Positions 6,170 to 14,515 are shown, counted from the first letter of the stretch. The stretch: DNA of 14,515 nucleotides from Planctomycetota bacterium (GCA_021828935.1 JAJZCU010000008.1:1-14515); one strand, 5' to 3'. The notes: generated by a model not told the origin, from the sequence alone. Numbers and translations: made by a program.

Positions 6170-9100
6170 TGGCGAACTCCGGGATGCCGCGCTTCAAGCT
6201 CCGCGATGCGGGCGTAATAGTTTTTTATCATCCGGCGGTAGGCCGGGGGACCATTCTGCTGGGCAGCGCTTAACAAATTATGCTGCTGCTTGGGAGGCAG
6301 CAACGCCCAGTCCGCGGGGCTGATGCCCATCTGCGTGACAGTGGCCGGCACCGGGACAACCTTGGCGCCCGGCGGCAGCATATACCCGTGCCCACTGCTG
6401 TTCCCGCCGGGATGGCCCATGACGCTGGCCATTTGTTGTGAACCGCGCCCCTTGCTTTGGCCCAACCCCATGCCGCTTGAGCCCATTTGCGAGCCTGGCA
6501 TCTGCGAAAATGCTTGCTGCGCGCTGGCCAAAGTCTTGGCCGCTTGCTGGGCCGCGCCATGCTTGCCGGCCAAGGCCTGATTTTCCTGCTGCAACGCCTT
6601 CTGCACCTGTTCCGCAGCCGCCAACATCGCCTGCCGTTGCGACATGGCCAATCCACCCTTGCCACCTTTGGCTCCTTGTGCCCCCTTGGCTCCTTGGCCG
6701 GGCTGCCCCCCCTTGCCCGATTGCAGCCCCGATTCTTGCCCGGGCTGCTGACCGCCCTTGCCGCCAGCCTGCTGGCCCTGATGACCGCCTTGTTGCTGGC
6801 CTTGGTGGCCACCCTGTTGTTGGCCCTGGTGGCCGCCGGGTTGCTGGCCTGCGTGACCAGCCTGTTGCTGTCCCTGATGGCCACCGTGCTGTTGACCCTG
6901 GTGGCCAGCCTGCTGATGCCCACCGTGCGGCTGGCCACCGTGCGGATGTTCATTTAATTGACCACGCGCAAAGGCCTTCTCCGCCTGCGTCAATTGGCGC
7001 TTGGCCTGCTGATCATGCTTCCAACGGCGATCGGCCTCGTGCTGCAGATTGTTGGCGGTGGGCGGGTGATGGTGGGGCATAAAATGCTGCTGCCAACCGT
7101 GCTGCGTGAGTTGCGGTCCGTGCAATTTTTCCAGCAGAATGGCGACGGCATGCTTCAATTTTTCGCGCGATTCCTGCTGGCGTTCAATGGCGGCCGGAAT
7201 ATTTTTACTTGTCGCGGCTGACTGGGCCTGTTGTTGTTGATCATGGGCCACATTTAAATACCCTTGGGCGTGCTGCACCATCTGGGCCAGGGCCGGGGCG
7301 GCATCCTGCGTGGCCGCAACCAGCTTTTGCGCCAACGCCTGCCCCTGCGCAATGCGCTTGGTGGCATTGCGCTGGCGCTTGGCAATTTCCGGCAGGCTGT
7401 TGCGGCCGGCGTGCAAGGCGTGATTGCGCTGCCGCAGATGGGCCGCCTGCCCGATGAGCGTCTGCTGCTGTGCCGCCAGCACGCGGGCGCGGTTGGCGGC
7501 CTGGGTAAACAGTTGCTGCTGCTGGTTTTGTTGTTGTGCGGCCGCTTGAACGGCTTGCGCCGCCTGATTCAGCGTGCTGGTGGCCTGCGTGAGCGCCCCG
7601 GTAAGTTTGGGGAAATTTTTCTGGGCCGCGCCCTGGGCCGCCGTGTTGGCCTGCTTTAATGCCTGTTGCAATTGGGTGCGCTGCGCCTTGGGGATATGGT
7701 AGGCCAACATACGGCGGGCCTTCTGTCGCACCGTATTAATAAGTTTCTGATACTGCTGTACTTTCCCCGCGGGCGTCAAGTGCGCCTGCTGCTGATTCAG
7801 TTGGGCCATGGCCTGGTTGGTGGCGTTCACCTGATTCATGGCCGCCTGAGCCGCGGCCAAAGTGGCCTGCTTCTGCGGGTTGTGCGCCTTGGCGCGGCGG
7901 TCCAACTGACCGGCCACGGACTTCAGCCGCTGCACCGCGTTGCGCATGGCCTCCAAGGCCTGGGGCATGTGCAGGGCCGCAATGTTGGTGCGCACGCCGT
8001 GCATCTGAACCGGGGTGGGCGGCGCAGCGTGGGCGAGGGCCAGATGTTGGGCGTGCGCCTGCTTAAAATGCTTAATCAGCTGATTCAACTGCTGCTGGCG
8101 CGTGGCCAAAGCCTGGGCGCTGGCCCGAAGCCCGCGGATGGCGTTCTGGTGGTTCAACTGATTCAGCACCCCCTTTTGATAGCGAATTACGCCGATCATG
8201 CTTTGTATTAGATTATGCAAACGCTGCGCGTTTTTCACCACGGCCGGTTGCTGCAGGGCCTTGTTTTTGGCGATCATATTTTTGAGGGCCTGCTGGGCCG
8301 CCATCTGCTGCTGCCGCTTCTGGGCATCGTTTTTATTCGCCGCCGCTTGCTGCTGTTTGTACAGGGCGTTGCGCATGGCGTACATGGCCTGCCGCCGACC
8401 ATTCTGGGTTTGCAGTTGTTGCTCGGCGGCGGCCAGGCGCTTCTGGGCCGCGTTTACGTTGCGCTGGCCGGAGGCTGCGGCGGCCTGGCGCTTTTTGGGG
8501 TGGGCGGCGTTTAAGGCCACGCGGGCCATGTCACCGGCGGCCTGGCGCATGGGTTTGCGGGCCACGGCCAAGGCATTTTTGGCGGCCTTGCGGTAGGCAC
8601 TATGCATCGCCTTTTTCGCCGCTGCGGCCAAGGCGCGGCTCTGGTGCGCCAACTGCCGCTTCAACACGTTGGCTTGGTGCCGTTCCTGGGCGCGCAGCAC
8701 GCGGTCGGGATTAATTGCGGCCAATTTCTTCACCGCCGCATGTTCCTTTTTCAGCAGCGCCAATTCATTTTCCATGGCCTTGGAAAGGGCGGCGGCGGTT
8801 TTGCGGTCCTGCCGCTGGGCGTAGGAATCAGCCAGCGCCGGATTGATAATTAATTCCTGTTGCGCCGACGCCGCCCATTGTGCGGCAGGCTGGTGATTGT
8901 CCGCCGCTTTGAGCTTGTACAAAACGTTCCCGGGACCAGCAAAGCCCGGCGGCAAAAACTTGGCCACATGCAGCAGCCACCGCCCGCGCACCGGCCCGGG
9001 GCCGGGCGGAAAGCGCAGTCGCACCGTGCGCGGCGGCTGGCCGTTCACGCGCACCCGCGCTTCAATCACGCTTAAGCCAAAATCATCGGCCGCGATATAC

Positions 9101-10419
9101 CGCACCGGCACCACGTCATCCGGGCGCACCTGCACCTGCGGTTTAGGCGACAGAATGGAGATGGTGGGCGGATGGTCGCGCAGGGCCACAATGGGATGGG
9201 CCGGGGAGCGCCGGTTGCCCAGGTCGTCAAGATTGAAAAGTTTAATGCGATAATCGGTGGTGCGCCGCACGACCATGGTGGCCTGATAGGCGTGGCCGTT
9301 CACCAGCGTCAGGGGCAAGGTTTGCTTGAACACGGTTCCCTGGCCCAACACCAGCCGGCTGTTTTCCGCCAGCGGTTGGGACACATGCACGACCACCTGC
9401 ACCTGCGTGCCCTGCAGCGCCGAAATGGCCCCGGTGGCGTTTTGCTGCGTATACGCCGGCTTCTGCGTATAGGCTGGATAATGATAATGAATGGTCAAGC
9501 GCGTGATGGTCGGCCGCGGCCGCACCTTCACGGTGTACCAGGGCGAATTGCCGAATGGGGTGTGGATACGGTAGGTAAAATCCTGCCGGATGTTGCGCAA
9601 ATCGGTGCGAAACGCCCGGATGCTGGTGCGTTGCATGTCGGTGGCAATTTTTTGGGTATGCCCGTAGCGGGTGATCAGCGAGGCATGGCTTACGACCAAT
9701 TCTTTGTGGGAGTTTGCGTGGCCCAGACGCACGCGAATTTTTACCGAATCGCCCTGCGCAATGGTCGTGCTGCCCGGCGAAACCAGCATTGGAACCCGCG
9801 GGCCCCTGGGCACGGCCGCCCAGGGCACGAAGGTGCGCGTGACGCCCGTGTACAACATGCGGGGCGCAATGGGCCAAAGAATCAACCACAACAGGGCCAG
9901 ACCGGCGCAGGCCAGTCCCCAGTTCCTTAACATCCCCGCCGAAACCACGCGCCCCGCGTCCAGTTGGGCCATGTCCTGTTCGGCCTGATGCACCAGGTGG
10001 CCAATAAGTTCGCGCGAACCGGCGAAGGGATGATCAGGTTCGGCGGAAAGCTGCACTGCGCTGGACACCCGTTCATGCGTTTCCGGCAGCGCATCGTCAA
10101 TGCTGCGGGCGGCGGCGCCGGCCGATACCCGGTGCATGGCCGGCCGCAAATAAAATAGCAACGCCGAAAAGAAAACCATCCACGCCGCCGCCGCCAGTAT
10201 CAGGCGCAGCAGCAATGGCATATGCGGAAATAAGCCCTGCGTGACCACCAGCAACAGCCACCCGGAAAGAATGGCGACCAGAGCCTTCAGCAGCGCCAGA
10301 ACCAGGCGCATGCCCCAGGCACGCAGAGCCACGCGGCCCAGCGGGCGCGCAATCTCCGAAGAAAGCTCCGCGGACGGCCCGGGAGAAGCCGGTTGCGACA
10401 ATTGCGGCATCATGGTCAT
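6166..10419 (-). CDS. Giant DUF4175-like membrane protein with long Ala/Gln-rich helical region and His/Gln repeat tail
   Basis: The protein has 1417 residues. Two membrane segments lie at about 38-60 and 68-91, then a loop with LPETHERVSSAVQL, then a third segment at about 166-185. Residues about 205-525 look like beta-sandwich domains: VLVSPGSTTIAQGDSV, TIHYHYPAYTQKP and a YIAADDFGLSVIEARV strand, as in DUF4175-like planctomycete proteins. Residues about 530-1150 are almost entirely helical, very rich in Ala, Gln and Lys, and probably coiled coil. Residues about 1155-1257 are a His/Gly/Gln tract with octad repeats and a collagen-like GAKGAQGAKGGKGG. A folded-looking tail (PPGAKVVPVPATVTQMG onward) closes it. 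The start has GGAGAG five bases upstream. It is the third gene of the operon: the 1007-aa VWA gene lies 97 bp upstream and the toroid gene overlaps its stop. Most of the mass should be periplasmic. No enzyme motif was seen. Confidence 0.85.
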   Translation of the reverse strand: MTMMPQLSQPASPGPSAELSSEIARPLGRVALRAWGMRLVLALLKALVAILSGWLLLVVTQGLFPHMPLLLRLILAAAAWMVFFSALLFYLRPAMHRVSAGAAARSIDDALPETHERVSSAVQLSAEPDHPFAGSRELIGHLVHQAEQDMAQLDAGRVVSAGMLRNWGLACAGLALLWLILWPIAPRMLYTGVTRTFVPWAAVPRGPRVPMLVSPGSTTIAQGDSVKIRVRLGHANSHKELVVSHASLITRYGHTQKIATDMQRTSIRAFRTDLRNIRQDFTYRIHTPFGNSPWYTVKVRPRPTITRLTIHYHYPAYTQKPAYTQQNATGAISALQGTQVQVVVHVSQPLAENSRLVLGQGTVFKQTLPLTLVNGHAYQATMVVRRTTDYRIKLFNLDDLGNRRSPAHPIVALRDHPPTISILSPKPQVQVRPDDVVPVRYIAADDFGLSVIEARVRVNGQPPRTVRLRFPPGPGPVRGRWLLHVAKFLPPGFAGPGNVLYKLKAADNHQPAAQWAASAQQELIINPALADSYAQRQDRKTAAALSKAMENELALLKKEHAAVKKLAAINPDRVLRAQERHQANVLKRQLAHQSRALAAAAKKAMHSAYRKAAKNALAVARKPMRQAAGDMARVALNAAHPKKRQAAAASGQRNVNAAQKRLAAAEQQLQTQNGRRQAMYAMRNALYKQQQAAANKNDAQKRQQQMAAQQALKNMIAKNKALQQPAVVKNAQRLHNLIQSMIGVIRYQKGVLNQLNHQNAIRGLRASAQALATRQQQLNQLIKHFKQAHAQHLALAHAAPPTPVQMHGVRTNIAALHMPQALEAMRNAVQRLKSVAGQLDRRAKAHNPQKQATLAAAQAAMNQVNATNQAMAQLNQQQAHLTPAGKVQQYQKLINTVRQKARRMLAYHIPKAQRTQLQQALKQANTAAQGAAQKNFPKLTGALTQATSTLNQAAQAVQAAAQQQNQQQQLFTQAANRARVLAAQQQTLIGQAAHLRQRNHALHAGRNSLPEIAKRQRNATKRIAQGQALAQKLVAATQDAAPALAQMVQHAQGYLNVAHDQQQQAQSAATSKNIPAAIERQQESREKLKHAVAILLEKLHGPQLTQHGWQQHFMPHHHPPTANNLQHEADRRWKHDQQAKRQLTQAEKAFARGQLNEHPHGGQPHGGHQQAGHQGQQHGGHQGQQQAGHAGQQPGGHQGQQQGGHQGQQQGGHQGQQAGGKGGQQPGQESGLQSGKGGQPGQGAKGAQGAKGGKGGLAMSQRQAMLAAAEQVQKALQQENQALAGKHGAAQQAAKTLASAQQAFSQMPGSQMGSSGMGLGQSKGRGSQQMASVMGHPGGNSSGHGYMLPPGAKVVPVPATVTQMGISPADWALLPPKQQHNLLSAAQQNGPPAYRRMIKNYYARIAELEARHPGVRQ
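6769..6912 (-). repeat. 24-bp coding tandem repeat (His/Gly/Gln octads)
   Basis: On the plus strand, units beginning TTG(C/T)TGGCC or CTG(C/T)TG(G/A)CC start at 6769, 6793, 6817, 6841, 6865 and 6889, exactly 24 bp apart. In the minus-strand protein this is an eight-residue repeat of the type GGHQGQQQ, at about residues 1170-1217 of the DUF4175-like protein. Being in frame, copy-number change would lengthen or shorten the tail without breaking the gene. Imperfect His/Gly/Gln sequence flanks it on both sides. Confidence 0.85.
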
Positions 10420-10424
10420 AAGCG

Positions 10425-10430
10425 CTCTCC
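10425..10430 (-). promoter_or_regulatory. Strong ribosome binding site of the DUF4175-like gene
   Basis: On the minus strand, GGAGAG lies five bases before the ATG at 10419. It fixes the start of the 1417-residue protein. The 97-bp gap between this gene and the 1007-aa VWA gene shows no clear terminator or promoter, so the two are probably co-transcribed. Confidence 0.7.
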
Positions 10431-10516
10431 AGACAACTGGATCATTGTATCATTTCTCAGGCTGGCCATAACCACCTGCCTTTCGGCAACGGCAAGCTTT
10501 AACATGCATCCGCCGG

Positions 10517-13500
10517 TCATATTAATCCCACCCGCTTACGGATAATCCATTCCGCGGCAATAAGCGCCGTGAACAACAACAGGAAAAATACATGCACTTT
10601 GGTGGTAGCCGGGTTCCGCGGACTGGCAAAAAATCCCGCCTCCTGCCGCGACACCAACACGCGCTTGGTCTTGGGGATAAACTTCGCCAGTAACTGGGCC
10701 TGATAGGCGTTCAGCGCAATGCCATTGCCCGCGTAGGCGATGCGGGCCAATGCGGCGGGATCGGTGTCTGTGTTTCGCATTTCCATATTCTTCTGTCGTA
10801 CTATGTGAATGCGGAGCGTCTTCTCGGTGGCCGTGGGGTCGCCGTCAAGCAGCCCCGTAACCGGATGCCCGCGCAGGCCAATGGTTAGCACGCCGCTGGG
10901 CAGGCCGGTGAGCGTTCCAGAATAATAGCCGGGGGCGGAACGTTCACCTTTCAACGTAACGCTGCCGACCATGACTGGCAGATGTCCAGGCTGCGGCGGC
11001 GCCGAAGCGACGGCCTGAAAATGCAGATGCGTCAGCGGCGTAAAGTTGCGTCCCAGGACGCGGGCCCGCACCGTCACGGGCTGACCCTGTACATAATGAG
11101 AGCGGCCCACGCCAAAACGAACGAATTTGCCGCCCGCGGGAAGGTCATTGCCTACCGCCCAGCGAAGCACCTGCCCCCAGAAACGGTTCATGATATTATC
11201 GCCGGCCACGTACCGCAGGCGCCAGGTTTGATCCGCCGCCAGATACAGCACCTTGCCCAGGCCCACGGACATGGTGGCCAGCAGGGCGTTGCGCCGCGCT
11301 TCGGCCATCGTGCCGCTGCCGAGGCCGACTTTGCCCCGCCGATTGGCAATTTCCCACAGCACGCGGGCGGACGGTTTGGCGTCGGTCTGTTCACTGTGCC
11401 AGTACCACAGCGGAACATGGCTCCAGAGTTGGGCGTTTTTATCCGGCGTGATGCCGAATTTCCCGAGCACGGAATGGGTTCCCTCCGGCGCCAGGGTCGG
11501 CCGGAAGCCAAAGCGATCTTGTTGCGCCAACAGCGCGGGCGACCAATGACTTGATAATTCCACCGGCAGCAGCTCGGCCAGCGGGCTGTCGGCATAGCGA
11601 AACGGCATGTTGTGCCGGCCCGCGATACAAACCAGGGCGCTGCCGCGGTTGCGCACCGCATTGGCCAGGTACTCCTGCTGCGTGGTGGGCAGGTCTTCGG
11701 GGGCCACGTCGCCTAAAATAATAACATCAAATTGGGACCATCCTTTATTGGTGTCCGGCAGCTTCTGGGCCAGAAACACCGGATTGTGGCTGCTGGCCCG
11801 CACGCGTTTCGGCGGCCGCACCCCCTGGACCACCGCCGGGTGCAACAGCACGCTTTGCAGATGAATGCGTTTGTCTCGCGCTAAATAATTTTGCAGATAC
11901 TGAAACTCCCAATCCGGCTGGTTATCCACCAGCAGCACCTGCAGCTTTTCCTTCTTGACAGCCACGCGGAAATGCCGCTGGTTGTTTTGTTTGTCGGTTT
12001 CCTCCGGCAGCGGAACCACGCGCACGCTGTAACCAAAGACGCCCACGCCCACGGGCTTGCTGCGAAAGGTGACGCGGCGGAGTGTTCGGGACTTGGCCGC
12101 GAACACATGGCGTGTGGCAAGCAATTTTTTACCGCGATAAAACTGCACCGTGACGCGCTTGCCTTTCAGCCCGTCCAGGCGAATCAGGGCCGTGGCACGA
12201 AAGTGGTCGCCGCGGTAAATCCAATTCGGGGCATGAATTTGTTCCACAGCGGCGTCAGGCGCGGAGTGGTGAGAGCCCACGCATAATGTGAAAATCGGGA
12301 TACCCCGGGCCGCCAGCAGCCGCGCCGTCTGCGTGGGGTCGCCGCCGGCGTTCTGCCGCCCGTCGGACACGATAAGCACTGAGGCCGGCTCGCGCGGCGC
12401 GATTTGCCCGGCAATGTATTGCAGCCCGGCTTCCATGTTGGTGGCGTCGCCCACGGGAGCAAAGGCCGCTTTTATCTGGGTCTTGGCGGAACCGGAATAC
12501 ACATGCGCCGTGGCCCGCACATGGGCCCCAAATGCCGCGATTTTGGTGGTGGATTTGCGAATCACGCGGATCATTGAATCTGAACCAGCCTTGCGGACCA
12601 GCACCGCATAAGCCAGTTGTGCGCGCGTCATATGGGCCACCCGGGCCAACGCATCTTGCACTACTGAATCATGCTGGTGCGCATTTAAGAACGTCTGATC
12701 CATCTGGCGCGTGACCGGTTTAAGCAGCGCCACGGCCTGCATTAAGTTGGTGCGAACCCCCAGCCAGGCGATGGCATGGGTGGCGTCGCGCATGCGGCCG
12801 CGCGTTTGCGCCCGCGCCACGCCACGGTCCAACATGCTGCGGGCCCGTTTCAATGCGGCCAGACCGGCCGCGCCCTGCTGGCGCACCGGCGCACTGGCGT
12901 CCAGCGTGCGGGTGGCGCGACGGAGCAGCAACGACATTTTGATCAGCGATTTTGTAAAACCCGCGATGCGCCGCCGCGTAAGCCGCGTGGCGCCGCGACC
13001 AATTTCATCGCGCATCGCCTGATGCAGCCGGCCGATGCGCTGCTGCACAATGCCGGCCTCGGCCACCGCCGTAGCCGCTTTCTCCGCGGTTTGTTGGGCC
13101 AGTGAACCGGGCAAATACCCCAGCGCGCAGGCCCAGCGCAAACGTCCCACCGCCGAGGCCTGCGGATCTTTCAAACCCATGGATTTGCTGTGGTCGATCA
13201 TCAGCCAAAGCGTGCCCGCGGAAGTGTGCGTATGCTTCCACTGGACTACTGGCGCCAAAAGCAAAATAAACAACAAAAGCAGCAGCGCTATGCGAATGGC
13301 CGTCAGCGCGTTGACGGCCCGGCGCGGGGCCACGGCGCGCTGGGCCCGGTACAAGTACACAATTAAGCCGCCCGCCGCCAGGAAGACCACCAGCATCAGC
13401 CACACTGAAAATGGCGGGTGGTCCATTAATTGCCAGCTTGACGCCAGCGGCAGCCGCGGCGCAGCGTTCATGAATCGCAAAGGGCCGCTCCGGGTCGGCG

Positions 13501-13540
13501 CCGCCCCATGACCAAAGATGTTGGAAAACGCCTGCGGCAT
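10517..13540 (-). CDS. VWA-domain membrane protein with glutamine-amidotransferase-like region
   Basis: The protein has 1007 residues. Membrane segments lie at about 46-64 and 81-99, and a C-terminal one at about 983-998, so most of the protein should be periplasmic. The VWA domain shows a complete MIDAS metal site: D116-S118-S120 in MIDHSKS, T367 in DATNMEAGL and D393 in VSDGRQNAGG. A helical, Arg/Ala-rich insertion of roughly 180 residues separates the first and second parts. Next come a beta domain (about 440-530) and a flavodoxin/glutamine-amidotransferase-like region: QVLLVDNQPDWEFQYLQNYL at about 534, FDVIILGDVAPEDL and RGSALVCIAGRHN. No clear catalytic triad is seen there. A further beta domain follows (about 820-920). 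The start has AGGA five bases upstream. It begins 45 bp after the BatA-like gene. It is probably non-enzymatic and adhesive, but this is inferred. Confidence 0.88.
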   Translation of the reverse strand: MPQAFSNIFGHGAAPTRSGPLRFMNAAPRLPLASSWQLMDHPPFSVWLMLVVFLAAGGLIVYLYRAQRAVAPRRAVNALTAIRIALLLLLFILLLAPVVQWKHTHTSAGTLWLMIDHSKSMGLKDPQASAVGRLRWACALGYLPGSLAQQTAEKAATAVAEAGIVQQRIGRLHQAMRDEIGRGATRLTRRRIAGFTKSLIKMSLLLRRATRTLDASAPVRQQGAAGLAALKRARSMLDRGVARAQTRGRMRDATHAIAWLGVRTNLMQAVALLKPVTRQMDQTFLNAHQHDSVVQDALARVAHMTRAQLAYAVLVRKAGSDSMIRVIRKSTTKIAAFGAHVRATAHVYSGSAKTQIKAAFAPVGDATNMEAGLQYIAGQIAPREPASVLIVSDGRQNAGGDPTQTARLLAARGIPIFTLCVGSHHSAPDAAVEQIHAPNWIYRGDHFRATALIRLDGLKGKRVTVQFYRGKKLLATRHVFAAKSRTLRRVTFRSKPVGVGVFGYSVRVVPLPEETDKQNNQRHFRVAVKKEKLQVLLVDNQPDWEFQYLQNYLARDKRIHLQSVLLHPAVVQGVRPPKRVRASSHNPVFLAQKLPDTNKGWSQFDVIILGDVAPEDLPTTQQEYLANAVRNRGSALVCIAGRHNMPFRYADSPLAELLPVELSSHWSPALLAQQDRFGFRPTLAPEGTHSVLGKFGITPDKNAQLWSHVPLWYWHSEQTDAKPSARVLWEIANRRGKVGLGSGTMAEARRNALLATMSVGLGKVLYLAADQTWRLRYVAGDNIMNRFWGQVLRWAVGNDLPAGGKFVRFGVGRSHYVQGQPVTVRARVLGRNFTPLTHLHFQAVASAPPQPGHLPVMVGSVTLKGERSAPGYYSGTLTGLPSGVLTIGLRGHPVTGLLDGDPTATEKTLRIHIVRQKNMEMRNTDTDPAALARIAYAGNGIALNAYQAQLLAKFIPKTKRVLVSRQEAGFFASPRNPATTKVHVFFLLLFTALIAAEWIIRKRVGLI

Positions 13541-13561
13541 ATTATCCTAATGAATCATTCC

Positions 13562-13569
13562 AAAAAAAA
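13562..13569 (-). other. Eight-base T tract in the BatA-VWA intergenic gap
   Basis: The minus strand has TTTTTTTT 16 bases after the BatA-like stop and 21 bases before the next ATG. It is followed by the small inverted repeat AATGA-T-TCATT (13549-13559). No stable GC stem precedes the T tract, so a full terminator is not supported. It could weaken read-through or simply be an AT-rich ribosome-loading region. Confidence 0.25.
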
Positions 13570-13585
13570 CAGCGCGTGGCAACGG

Positions 13586-14515
13586 CTAAACCAGCAGCCC
13601 CGGCATGGCTGCTTCGGCGGCGCCAGGCTGCGCTTGCTGCCGCGCCATGCGCCATGTCAAAAACGTTTCCAGCGCTAATGATCCCACCACCAGCAGCGCC
13701 AGATAGGGCCACAAATTCAAGCCCGCGGCCCCGCCGCCCAGGGCCTGCCCCAGCTCCGGCGGGCTGATGCGGCCTTGAATAAATTGATTCTTTTTCAGCC
13801 AGGCCAAATCCGCCTTGCTCAGCGGCGCAAAATTCAATTCCCCGCTATTCACGGCCACCGCATAATACACCGGCTGCGGAATGCCCGTGGGCGAAAAATG
13901 CAGGGTGTACAGCCCCGGCAGCGACGTATGATTGTACACGGCCATGTAACGCCCGGTGCTGGTCAACAGCGGCGCCACCCTGGCCTTCACCCCGTTGGGC
14001 CGCGTAACCGTTACGCCATCCACGGGTGGCTGCGCGGGGCCAACCCATTGGATGGTCTGGCCCGGTTGCAGTGTGCTGCGCCCGGCGCCATGGCCCGAAA
14101 GCGCCAGATGGTAGACCGTTTCGTTGACCAGCGGGACAAAGCTGCCGGCCTCAGTGGGCCAATCGTTCCACGAGCCATCCACCGCCGTGGTCCACAGCAC
14201 CACCTGGCCCCCATTGACGCCCACCGCGCGTTCCAGCGCCAGCGCGTGGCCGGTGCTTGTGGCCAATATCACCCGATCATGCGCGTTAAGTTTCGTAATA
14301 TTCCACCAGTCGCGCAGGGTTACGCCCACAATCGCGTTGCGCGACGCCGCCGCCAGCAGCCGCACCGTGGCGTTGCGCTTCCGCTTGATTACCACGGCCG
14401 GCGAACGCTTCACATGCGCCACGGTGGTCAGCGTGCCCAGGCGCAGGCCGGCCTGCGGAAACTGCTGATTAATAAGCAATGGGCCGGAATGCGGCCCCAG
14501 AATAATCCAGAGCCC
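13586..14515 (-). CDS. BatA-like VWA membrane protein, C-terminal part (5' end outside window)
   Basis: The frame ends at a TAG at 13586-13588 and is open through the right edge, giving 309 residues. A TTG at 14479 is not the true start, because coding-like sequence (GLWIILGPHSGPLLINQQF) continues upstream. The content matches the back half of BatA-like proteins of MoxR-linked clusters. There is a glycine-rich strand with LGP, then WNITKLNAHDRVILATSTG, then GGQVVLWTTAVDGSWNDWP with a following FVPLVNE. A beta domain comes next (SLPGLYTLHF, then YYAVAVNSGELNFAPLSKADL). The end is a membrane helix (NLWPYLALLVVGSLALETFL) followed by a basic Arg-rich tail. The missing N-terminus should hold two membrane helices and the VWA MIDAS. 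It is the first visible gene of the operon. A MoxR AAA+ ATPase and a DUF58 protein would be expected upstream, from family knowledge rather than from this sequence. Confidence 0.85.
   Translation of the reverse strand, partial: GLWIILGPHSGPLLINQQFPQAGLRLGTLTTVAHVKRSPAVVIKRKRNATVRLLAAASRNAIVGVTLRDWWNITKLNAHDRVILATSTGHALALERAVGVNGGQVVLWTTAVDGSWNDWPTEAGSFVPLVNETVYHLALSGHGAGRSTLQPGQTIQWVGPAQPPVDGVTVTRPNGVKARVAPLLTSTGRYMAVYNHTSLPGLYTLHFSPTGIPQPVYYAVAVNSGELNFAPLSKADLAWLKKNQFIQGRISPPELGQALGGGAAGLNLWPYLALLVVGSLALETFLTWRMARQQAQPGAAEAAMPGLLV

Noticed and set aside
7264..8596. Several long plus-strand frames opposite the DUF4175-like gene
   Set aside because: They mirror the Ala/Gln-rich codons of the minus-strand gene, giving Leu/Arg/Cys-rich translations with no domain content.
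13586..14479. Complete 297-residue gene starting at a TTG at 14479
   Set aside because: The frame stays open to the window edge with coding-like sequence that fits the BatA family. The start therefore lies outside the window.

Overview
The window (about 62% GC by eye) most likely comes from a planctomycete, probably a Phycisphaerae-like lineage. The basis is a minus-strand run of four genes (5078-14515): a BatA-like von Willebrand factor (VWA) protein, a giant VWA protein with a glutamine-amidotransferase-like region, a DUF4175-like membrane/coiled-coil protein, and a secreted alpha/alpha-toroid protein ending in PYRYLPIYQR. This gene set recurs in planctomycetes, usually beside MoxR and DUF58 genes. 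The assignment rests on remembered family patterns, not on a search.

Layout. Positions 1-349 (minus) hold the N-terminal third or less of sigma-54 (rpoN), cut by the window edge, with a possible sigma-54-type promoter upstream. Positions 583-1638 (minus) hold a MarC-family membrane protein followed 15 bp later by a small conserved-looking beta-rich protein. Divergent from these, on the plus strand, are a 16-cysteine NapG/MauM-type ferredoxin (1745-2434) and mutL (2475-4487). This MutL carries the metal-binding endonuclease motif, so it should be the nicking type used by bacteria without MutH. mutL is followed by an exact 73-bp-period tandem repeat (4499-4837) and about 240 bp of GC-rich DNA with one hairpin. 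From 5078 to the right edge everything is on the minus strand and looks like one operon.

How the genes may work together. In the right-hand operon, three proteins have membrane segments and the fourth has a signal peptide, so the products should assemble at the cytoplasmic membrane and in the periplasm. Two VWA-type proteins could act as a metal-dependent adhesion scaffold. The DUF4175-like protein supplies a beta-sandwich domain, a very long Ala/Gln-rich helical region and a His/Gly/Gln repeat tail. The toroid gene overlaps the DUF4175-like gene by 4 nt (ATGA), so the two are probably translationally coupled. No substrate or pathway can be read from the sequence.

The least explained items are the 73-bp hairpin-headed repeat array, the large helical insertion that splits the MIDAS motif of the 1007-residue VWA protein, the His/Gln repeat tail of the 1417-residue protein, and the candidate autoregulatory sigma-54 promoter before rpoN. 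No RNA genes, insertion sequences, integrases or CRISPR arrays were seen.
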